In this document: piece by piece, positions 45,698 to 64,000 of the stretch
Layout: the number at the start of each line of letters is the position of its first letter
Position numbering within the stretch: the first letter of the stretch is position 1
Assembly (NCBI GenBank): GCA_964019135.1
Contig: OZ025258.1
Location: 29,010,186 to 29,074,185 of the forward strand
Length of the DNA stretch: 64,000 bases
Direction of reading: 5' to 3'
From: Arenicola marina
Taxonomy: Eukaryota > Annelida > Polychaeta > Arenicolidae
Notes under the pieces: generated by a model
Databases searched by the model: none
What the model was told of the DNA's origin: nothing
What the model saw: the letters and a program-made list of their open reading frames with translations, nothing else
Made by a program: the position numbers and the translations under genes

Positions 45698-47662
45698 TTA
45701 ACATATTGGCGACATATGGAGTTGACGGCATGGTTGTGACACTTCTCCCGGCATGGTGAGGTCTATATTTCGCGGGGTCAGGTCTGGAAGATTTATTGTT
45801 AGTTCCCGGCACGGTGAGATGTTGTCCCGTACCTGACGGGCGTACCTCGCCGCCGGGTTTCGCGTGCCAGGCGTGAGGTAACCCGTGTGACCCCCGGTGT
45901 GACCCCCGGGGTTGCTCTCATCACGTGGTGTCGACCGCGCCAATGCGGAGTCTCCGAACCCGCCGTTGATGACGCATTGCGGAGTCCGACTTGGCAAATT
46001 CCGGTGGTCGAGCCATCGCGTATTGGGCTTCCGGCGTTCCGCCATCTTGAAACACACCCGCGCGTAGTTGTAGTAATGGTTGACGTTGCTGGCGATGACT
46101 GTGATTGGTAACCCCGTGATGAGGATACCGCACACCGCGCACACCGCCCCGACCAGATACCCCCACTCGGTCGCCGGAGACATGTCCCCGTACCCAACCG
46201 TCGTCATGGTAACCACCGCCCACCAGAACCCCTGAGGGATGGAATCGAAGTTTCCGCCTCCGTCGAACTCTGCGAAGTAGACGAGCGTGGCGAAGAAAAC
46301 CATGCCCATGAGGATGAGGAGGACGAGGAGGAAGACCTCGTGGATGCTGGAGCGGACCGCCAGCTTCAGGATGCGGAGCCCGGTGTGGTGGCGAGCCAGC
46401 TTGAAGAGCCTGAAGACCCGCAGCACGCTGGTCAGACTGAAGTAGGTGATGAGGACGATGATCTCGCTGCTGTCCAGGAGTCCCGGCCGAGCCGTCTCTC
46501 CGAAAAACACGACCACCAGCGGCACGACGCTGAAGATATCCACCATGGTGTAGAAGGACTTGAAGAAGAGCAGCTTGGATGGGCAGATCAGGAAGCGCAA
46601 GAGGAGCTCCGCGAAGAAGGCAAAGCTACAGATGGTGTCTACGAGGCGCAGGGTCGGGTCCAAGTCAGTGTTTTCATACAGACGGTTCGAGAAATTCCCG
46701 CTGCGTGACGTCACTGTGTCGCTGTACTGCGGCTTTGGTACGCGGAACTGGGGCAGGGTGGACATGCAGACCACGACGATGGAGAGCAGTATCAGGAGGA
46801 AGAATCCTACCCCCCACGCCTGTAACAGATAAATCAAGTCACAATATTGAGCTTCAAAAGTCAACCAAACAATTGCAATATGTAGATTACAAGGGCTGCT
46901 CCAGTATTTCAAAAGGAGGGGCCCACTGTGCCCCGGTCCGAAAATTGTACGACCTCGTGGGGGATGGGGTAGCTTTGATATCAAAGCCACCAATGGGGGC
47001 AGCTATCAAGGATTGCAGCTATTATATTTACATATGTGTGAGTAATTTTGCAACAAGCTATTGGATTGAAACATACCTACCTGCGCAGGCTTCGAGGAAT
47101 ACGGCTTCTCTAGAAACGTCCACATTTTCGACCGCAAGGTGGCGAACCATCCCGAAGATGCCGCATTTCGCTCCATCTCTTCCGCTTCCGCGCAATCTGT
47201 CTCGTCCAATGGCGTCGTTCCATCGAAGACGTTGGACGCGGCGTGGCTACTGCCCCCTGGCGGGTACAGCGTCCTGCCCGGCATCAGGGCGGCCTGCAGC
47301 TTGGTGATCGTCTCCCGCTCCTCGTCCGCCGCGCAATAAGCACGCCAGCAGCACGTCGAGATGCAGTTGACGTCGATGTCCCAAAAGTCCAACTCTCGCT
47401 TGATGGAAGGTCCGCAGTTAGAGTGAGAGAAATGCAATTCGCCACTCCGGTAAAAATCCAGAATAGACCCGAAGAGCTTTGCATTTCGGTCGAAGTAATG
47501 TTCTTCGCTGTCGGCGTTGAAGCTTTCGTCCTGATGGGTGAGTTTGGCCAGTCGGGTGCCAGGCACAGATTCCAAAGTGGACTTTAATGTCACGAAGCGA
47601 GTTCCCCCAATATTTAAAACTACTTTCTCTTCCATGTTTGAGTGTGTAATGTTCAATAGCAT
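45698..47662 (-). CDS. Voltage-gated potassium channel subunit, non-Shaker T1 (Shaw-like), complete
   Basis: Two coding exons: 47662-47081 and 46819-45698, 567 residues, joined GT-AG in phase 0 between T1 and S1. The T1 assembly domain (about 10-110) has the zinc motif Hx5Cx20CC at H77, C83, C104 and C105, which marks Kv2/3/4 types; GELHFSHSNCGPSIKRELDF is most like Kv3/Shaw. Six membrane segments follow: S1 near 199-213, S2 with E265, S3 with D288, S4 near 315-338, and a pore with filter TVGYGD (401-406). S4 reads TYFSLTSVLRVFRLFKLAR: R328, R331, K334 and R337 match R3 to R6, but S322 and S325 stand where R1 and R2 usually are. S6 reads GLPITVIASN, so the gate motif PxP is PIT, as in silent modulatory subunits. 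The cytoplasmic tail is about 120 residues. The start could instead be Met10. Orthology to a named KCN gene is uncertain. Confidence 0.9.
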
Positions 47663-50600
47663 AAGTATTTGTGCTGTTTATATTTAAGCAATCTTGTCTT
47701 TGACTTCTGACTTTGTCGCTTTTCCCAAGCATCAGTCTAACAAACTCTAACTCCCTCTGAAACTACGGTCTCAACGAAATGGTCATGACTAGAAAATCTG
47801 CAGCTGCACTGACATGTATGCATCTCTCATGTAAGCATCCGCAGCCACATCTGTGTATCTCACATTGGGTAACGGCTATGCGTACTCTCATGGGATCTGT
47901 AAAACTGTAACGGCTACGACCAGACCTACGGCCCTTCCATATATGTTTGTGTTAATAGCAGGCTTGAACAGACTTATCTATCTAAACATATGTTTGGCCC
48001 TCTTGCAAGTTATTCAATACATTTCAAGTTCAGACAAGGCCGAAAGGTCACGGTTGGCGACTACGTCTTATGTAATCAACCCAGCAGAAGGTGTGTTTAT
48101 CCACCGTGAGTGCGTTGTTATTATAACACAAGCGTTTTGAGCATCAATAACATCCACTTGGCCAAAGCCTTTCAACCCCCTTTATGCCGCCCAGAAGGCG
48201 GCTATAGATCTATACAATGCTGGATTATATATTAAGCTACGTACGTGGCCTGTGTAGAACAATATGACACTAATCCTGGCAGCGTTGTCGTAATGACAAG
48301 TTATAATACGTAAGATGTGAATGAATGCCATGAATTAATCTCACGCTGCAATGAAGTGCGTCATGCCGGTGTGGTATGCGGAATCGCCGTCCGGAGTTAT
48401 ACCGCCCTGTGTCTACCATAATACCATAATAGCACATCATTATTTTGTATACTATACTAAAGGGAACACCCCCGTAAGTCACACCGCAGGTTGCCAAATC
48501 AAAACGTTTGTTTTTTTTAATCCAGTACGATCTTATACTACCAGTTGCACAAAACATTATAAATACCATGGGGTTTCGTGGCAAATCTTTCTGCTCTGCC
48601 AGGCACCTATAACTGTTGGCAAAGAGTGAATTCTAACTGATTTGTCAACATACTTGCTGGAAGCAGGATAACTGATTCCGTACCTCATAGCAACGCTTTA
48701 ATGGTTAGCTTGAGAAGAACCCCAAAGTTGAAAATTGTGTCCGTTTCAAAGTCATAGATTCATATGGGATTTGATCCGCTCGACACATTACTGACCTTTC
48801 CTTTACATGTTTTTTAATTTTTACTCGTAAGGTATTTACATTGCATGGTACGATACCCCCCCCCCCCACCCAAACACACTTAAAATGGTGGTGGTGGGGG
48901 GGGGGGGGACCGGCCCCTCTAAATCGCGAATTAAGGAGAGCAATGTCGAATATCTCCAAGATGAGGACTGTCCAAGACCTGGCGTGAAAAAAAGCACCTT
49001 AAAAATGATATAGCGAATGTTGAGGAATTCACAGACTGGGATAATAACGAATCGCTGTAAATAGGAAAGGGGTCTTCTTTTTCTGGAATTGTATGGATAA
49101 CGATCCCCAAAAATTGCCAGCAGCTAATCGCGAATCTCTAAGAATTGCTGCCCATGGATGCCAGTCGCGGAGATTTGAAAAGGTATTTCTTCCCTCTTAA
49201 CAATGCTGGATCCACTTTTATCGTTTATTTTGTTATATATCGATATATTTTGTTTGGTATAAAGCTGCTTGTCGAGCTTTTCCCGCCAACATCTAAGCCC
49301 AGGCGACATATATATCACAACTTGCAGAAAACTCAATTGTTTCATTCTATAAATTGAGGAACCTAATAAACATCGCCTTTTCGGCTGTGATATGGCAAAC
49401 GTGTCTATCCCGGGACACCACATGACTCTGTCGCGGGCACTGCTATAAGTTACTTAAGTTATATCGCGAAGCACACAAACTGTTTACCACTAATTTGAAA
49501 ACATGCGGTTAATTCAAATTTTAGATGATTCAAGGACTGATTCTTGTTTGTATTTTGACCTCTTTAGTTTTGGCGGGAAAAAGCTCGATATTTCAAGATC
49601 GAGCCACAAGCGAGCGTAGTAGAAGTTGTGGTCATAAGGTGCTCAAACGTCACGCCTAGCGAGTGAGAGTGTCACGACTAAATAACGGCTGTGGGCTGTG
49701 GTTGTATCGGCTGACGTTGATTACCGTTTTTCAGAGGTTCGCAACCGAAAGCGTCCGTCGCTGAACCTGATGTTCAGACTTTGAGGTGTTTTTAGTAGAT
49801 TATACCGTGGCCATTGTTCAGTTTCCTGTCTATAACCTGTAACTTACAATAAAAGAAGTTTGGAGTTACCGACTAATCACAAAATGTGAACCTGTTCCAC
49901 ATAAGTTAATATGTTGTAGGTAAAACCTAGAAGGCGAGCGTAGACTTTGACTTTGTTGTGAAGCAATTTTTTGGACCCCCACTGATGATAACTGGGCTAA
50001 ACTGTTTCTCATAACCTTAGTTATGACTTGTTCTTTTTAAAGGTGAAGTTTTACATATTATGCTATTTTGTATATTTAATATCAAAGTTTTGGTACTGAA
50101 AAAGTAAATCTAGTAGTTTAGTAGTACATTTGATTTGTAGTCAAGTGACCTGCCCCTGACCGAATCTGTCATGATTTAGGTTCCTATTACCCTAGGTTGC
50201 TTTATTTGTGATCTGTAAAGTTTCGTTCGAGAGAAATTGCCATCTAAAAATAGGCTAAGGCAATGAAAAAATCAATTTCCATCCCCTGGTACATTGACTG
50301 ACCGAAAATGTTTGTTCTCAAAGTTTAAAAGTGCCGTATTTTGTGGGGAGGGATCATTGCATGGTGTAGGTGGAGTGCCATGGTCAGATAGATGTGGCCG
50401 GCAATAGTTATGTTCCTGCCTTCCTGCTCCCTGATTTGGATTTGTAACTTCACGACTCAGCTCATGTAATGAGCTTGAGTAAAAATTATGCTCAAGATCT
50501 CTAGAATTTGAAACTGGACGACTGGTTGACTGGATTGTGTTACGGTTACCCAGTGTGAAGCAAAGTACTGTGAATATTTTTTTATGTAAGGGTGGTCCGC

Positions 50601-50744
50601 CATTATTCAACGCAGCAAACCCAGCAAGAAGTAGTCTACGATAGACTACGACTACGATAGTCTACAAGATCCCAAATGACAAGCAGCTGTGATAGATCTA
50701 GAAGCTTTTAGTTTTGAAGTAGATGTGCTAGAGAAGGGGAGCAC

Positions 50745-52300
50745 AACTTGTTTTGATTTGATAATTGGACTACTGCAAGAACTTACTACTTTTTAAATAT
50801 AATGAAGAATGCTAATGGATAGATGTTCGAAGATCTTGATAACTTAATTATCTCTAGATGTAGGCTAATCTTAACTGAAGGGTTTGTTATAAACCCAAAA
50901 AAAAAAATTTTTGCGCCAAATTGTTTAAAGCTTGGATCCAGCTTTGTATATTACCTTCTAGCTAATCTATATTAGAAATTAGTTATTTGACGGATCCTAC
51001 ACGGACGCCTAATGAACTTTCAAACAACCTGTTTGAATGAACACAGATGTTGCTTTGATTCGATAATTAGAGTAAGGTTACTTTTTAAAGTAAGCTTGTA
51101 TTAAAGAATGCCAATGGATAGATGTTCGAAGATCTTAATAGATCCAACTTATCTCTAGATGTAGACTAAGCTTAATTACATTTTTTGTTAAAAATCTGCC
51201 GAACAACAGCAATTTTTGCCTCAATTTTGTTTCAAGCTTTGATCCAACTTAAAGTTGCATGTGGAGTTGTTTCGCTGTTTTTGAATGCCAAATTTGCGTA
51301 TAAGAACACAAACCTAAGGCCTTAAGGTTCATAACAGACAATAAACACCTTCCATATCGCTCACCAATTATCTGCCAATGGCAATGAGCAAAACATTTCA
51401 AATTCATGAATTGTCCGCCACAAAAATGAAAACTTGTGCTGATTTGAAACGTCATAAACGTGTGTAAGCAAGTCGTTTACCGGTGCCACCGACAGGGGGC
51501 CCAAGCGCTAAATTATATGAGACAATAGAAGCGTCCGGAGCGCCACTTTTTCTTTGGCGGTGGCCGTTGACACTGCTTGTGGTCAAAGGTAACATTTCCT
51601 GTTTATGTTTATTTTGGTACAGCCGTTGCAACGGCCAGCTCCACGTGTAACTTTAAGCTTAGTAAGTCTTACATTAATTTCCAGTTAGATCTGCATTAGA
51701 AGTCTATTTTAATGAAAGGCTAAAAGACGGTTGTCCCAATCAAATGGTTCAAATAAGTAAATAAATAAGTGGTGAAAGTCATATGATTATAGCCTAAATG
51801 TGACGTTAGATCTAGCACCTTTTGGATCACCAACCTTGATCTATATTTTCAAAAGCTGAACTAGATTGTAGGCCTAACGCCAGTAGCGGATCTAAATTTA
51901 GATCTGGATCTAGGCCTAAGCTTAGATCTAGAACATGTAATGCGTTAACGAAGCAATTTTTGCCTCAAATTGTTTAAAGCTTAGATCCAACTTAAACTAG
52001 ATCTAGGGAACTTACATTAACTTAACTTCCAGCTAGATCTATATTAGTCAATTAGAAGTCTATGTTACTGAAAGGCTCAGTAAACATTAGCTAAAAGAGT
52101 CAAATGGTCCCCTGGTCAGTGTCAAAACTGTTCTATGCCCGACTATGGATTCTACACTGGCGCCTGATGAACTGTCAAATAGATCTAACTCCTAGGCTAG
52201 ATCTAAATATTACACAAATAAGTTACCTTAGCACTTTAATGTATCACCAACCTTGATATAAATTGACAAAAGCTAGACTAGACGTGAAAATGTTGTAACA
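50745..52300 (+). repeat. Diverged direct duplications
   Basis: Several segments recur in the same orientation: 50745-50945 with 51055-51255 (AATGGATAGATGTTCGAAGA, TTATCTCTAGATGTAG, TTTTTGC...CAAGCTTTGATCCA); 51655-51730 with 52010-52095 (CCAGTTAGATCTGCATTAGA and AGTCTATTTTAATGAAAGGC); and 51825-51880 with 52230-52290 (GATCACCAACCTTGAT). This looks like an old local array with a unit of several hundred bp. It has no coding content. Confidence 0.6.
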
Positions 52301-52993
52301 TCAACGAAGCCTGGTAAACTGCTGACAAATCTGAAACTGTCGTCTGCGCGTTCGACTTGTGCTGCCACCAAGCGAATGCAGCCCGCGCGCGCGTTGAGCG
52401 CCCTCTGTCAGGAGAGAGGAGGAAACATGCATGTTGTCGCTATGATCAGCGTTTCATCAGTTGGAATTATGTTTTTGTATGTGAATTATCTACCAATTAT
52501 GTATATTCTTTAGTGAATGTGCGGGTTTGGGCTGCATATAAGTTTTTGACAAAAAAATAAACATGAAATTTCCCGGAATGCATTTAAACGCATGCGCATG
52601 TCACACCACTGGGGGTCGACTACCGGTTGATTTTTTTTCGCGCTTTACAGCATGGGATTGAGATACAGATTTTGTCAGTTTTTTACGTGTGTGTTATCTA
52701 AAGAGCTCACTACGCTCGCTATTACCCTTATTGGCCTTAATCCTTATTAGCCATATTATATTTATAATTAGGCCCACATAGTCATATCATCAAAGTTTCT
52801 TGTTTCACGGACACTCGGATGTCATTTCTTTGTTAGATTTAAGATGTACACGTTTTGCTGAAAAAGTAAATAACTAACATCTTTTATTATGAGTGTGTTC
52901 TTGAATACTAAGTCTAAATACCTGAATACATAATTTTTCATTAAAATCATCTTAAGGCTTCTGAGGGCAAACTGAGACTTTTAATATTATTTG

Positions 52994-53153
52994 CAATTGG
53001 TCTCATTCCAAAGTTTTATAACTTATAAAGAAAAAAATAATCAAGTCAGCCCTTTGTCATTTGGTAGCCAGCATTATATTAAATTTAACCAGAAATGAGC
53101 AATTGGTCTCATACCAAAGTTGTATAACTTATAAAGAAAAAAATAATCAAATC
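52994..53153 (+). repeat. Direct repeat pair, ~53 bp
   Basis: AATTGGTCTCATTCCAAAGT, then TATAACTTATAAAGAAAAAAA, occurs at about 52995 and again at about 53100. Confidence 0.75.
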
Positions 53154-53375
53154 TGGTCTTGGTTAGTACTCCAGGACTTTCCATGGAAAATTGGCATTTA
53201 CTGGACAGTGCAATAGTAGATACCCAAATGTCTGTTATGTGGTATTGGCAAGCTATGATTATTGTCACCCTGTATGATTTTGAGGTATGCATTTACACTT
53301 ATAGCCTAATAGATTGACTGCCAAGATGTGGTTTATAGAAAAGGATTTATTATTATAATGCTGGTTGCGTATATT

Positions 53376-53540
53376 ATTAGCCCAGAACCCTAGGCTGTGT
53401 GTGGGCTGAATCACAGGCTAGTCGCATTCCATAGTAAAATTCTGGTCTGGAACAACCCCATTTCAGGGTTGTAGATTTTTAAAGTTCTGTAACTTACTTG
53501 ATTCTTTAACCATAGCCATGGATTCATGGCTAGTATATTA
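53376..53540. mobile_element. Dispersed repeat, same family as 35395-36535
   Basis: A contiguous 160-bp match to three separate pieces in TUFM intron 1: AGCCCAGAACCCTAGGCTGT, GAATTTTAC/ATTCTGGTCTGGAA, CCCCATTTCAGGGTTGT and CCATAGCCATGGATTCATGG. The short palindromic stretch ATAGCCATGGATTCATGGCTA lies at one edge. Confidence 0.6.
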
Positions 53541-53716
53541 TGAAAATTAGCAGGTATAGAACTTTCCACACTCACCCTGTCATATCATGTTTGTGATGCC
53601 TGTAAACCTTACAGGGCCTCAAGCTAACTAAATTACAAAGAAAGAAAAATATTTATATTTATGAAAAGTATTGTTGTTTTTGTTTTATTTATAGAATACA
53701 TGTCACACCTGAAGCA

Positions 53717-63696
<9,980 letters not shown>

Positions 63697-63717
<21 letters not shown>

Positions 63718-64000
63718 GTGTGTAATGATTGACGTCACTGACCCCACACAGCACAACAAGGTGTGTAATGGTTGACGTCACTGACCCCACGCAGCCAAAC
63801 AAGGTGTGTAATGATTGACGTCACTGACCCCACGCAGCCAAACAGGGTGTGTAATGATTGACGTCACTGACCCTACACAGCCCAACAAGTTGTGTAATGA
63901 TTGACCCCACGCAGCCCCAACAAGGTGTGTAATGATTGACCACACTGACCCCACACAGCCCGCCAAGATATGTAATGATTGACCCCACCTAGCCAACCAA
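63697..64000 (+). repeat. Minisatellite built from the 5' splice site of SANBR exon 12, cut by window edge
   Basis: Seven or so units of roughly 43 bp visible. The exon ends GACCCCACGCAGCCCAACAA then G|GTGTGTAATG; each unit repeats GACCCCACGCAGCC(C/A)AACA, AGGTGTGTAATGATTGACGT, CACT. About 21 nt of exon are included in each unit. Some units lose the GT (CAAGTTGTGTAATG, CAAGATATGTAATG). Confidence 0.92.

Larger units (their letters stand above)
47663..53694. other. Gene-free region between Kv gene and SANBR
   Basis: No coding exon recognised. It contains C-rich runs near 48859 and 48893, diverged local duplications at 50.7-52.3 kb, and direct repeats at 53.0-53.15 kb. SANBR's non-coding first exon and promoter must lie here because its ATG exon begins with an acceptor (53694). 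A GC-richer spot at 51530-51590 ending CAAAG|GTAACA is one candidate first exon, unproven. Confidence 0.45.

Noticed and set aside
46340-47587. Several plus-strand frames of 90-242 residues
   Set aside because: All are shadows of the GC-rich Kv channel exons on the minus strand.

Overview
This is nuclear DNA of an animal, most likely an invertebrate deuterostome and probably a cephalochordate (amphioxus). Reasons: intron-rich genes with GT-AG junctions encode proteins close to vertebrate RPL39, INPP5K, TUFM, AIP and SANBR; small repeats, tRNA-derived SINEs and miniature inverted-repeat elements are dense; and several minisatellites sit exactly across exon-intron junctions. From memory (not checked here), junction-spanning minisatellites called 'mirages' have been reported in amphioxus. 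The species assignment is inference.

Layout. 1-5340: no recognisable protein gene, two tandem repeats and a few TATA-type promoter candidates. 5340-8385 (minus): RPL39, complete, with a Mutator-type miniature element in intron 1. 8.4-14.6 kb: transposon-rich, including a decayed FLYWCH/MULE transposase at 11.6-12.93 kb. 14.6-21.1 kb (plus): an INPP5K-like phosphoinositide 5-phosphatase with SKICH domain; only its first exon was not found. 21.1-26.1 kb: no gene, but a tandem array of 13 perfect CRE sites. 26.1-37.25 kb (minus): TUFM, mitochondrial elongation factor Tu, 12 coding exons. 37.5-43.75 kb (plus): AIP, six coding exons, divergent from TUFM with 259 bp between start codons. 45.7-47.66 kb (minus): a two-exon Kv channel subunit with a non-Shaker T1 domain and two unusual changes in S4 and S6. 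47.7-53.7 kb: no gene, diverged local duplications. 53.7 kb to the right edge (plus): SANBR, 12 coding exons, running out of the window.

The main observation is structural. Five tandem arrays in three genes (INPP5K, TUFM, SANBR) each begin at a real splice junction, and their repeat unit is that junction: a piece of exon end plus intron start at four donor sites, and polypyrimidine tract plus AG plus exon start at one acceptor. The largest puts about 97 copies of a good 5' splice site behind SANBR exon 10. A separate 69-bp duplication in TUFM exon 7 copies an exon end together with its donor, in frame. The genes otherwise read as ordinary housekeeping or signalling genes with intact frames. 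I saw no retroviral, LTR, Polinton or other virus-like element.
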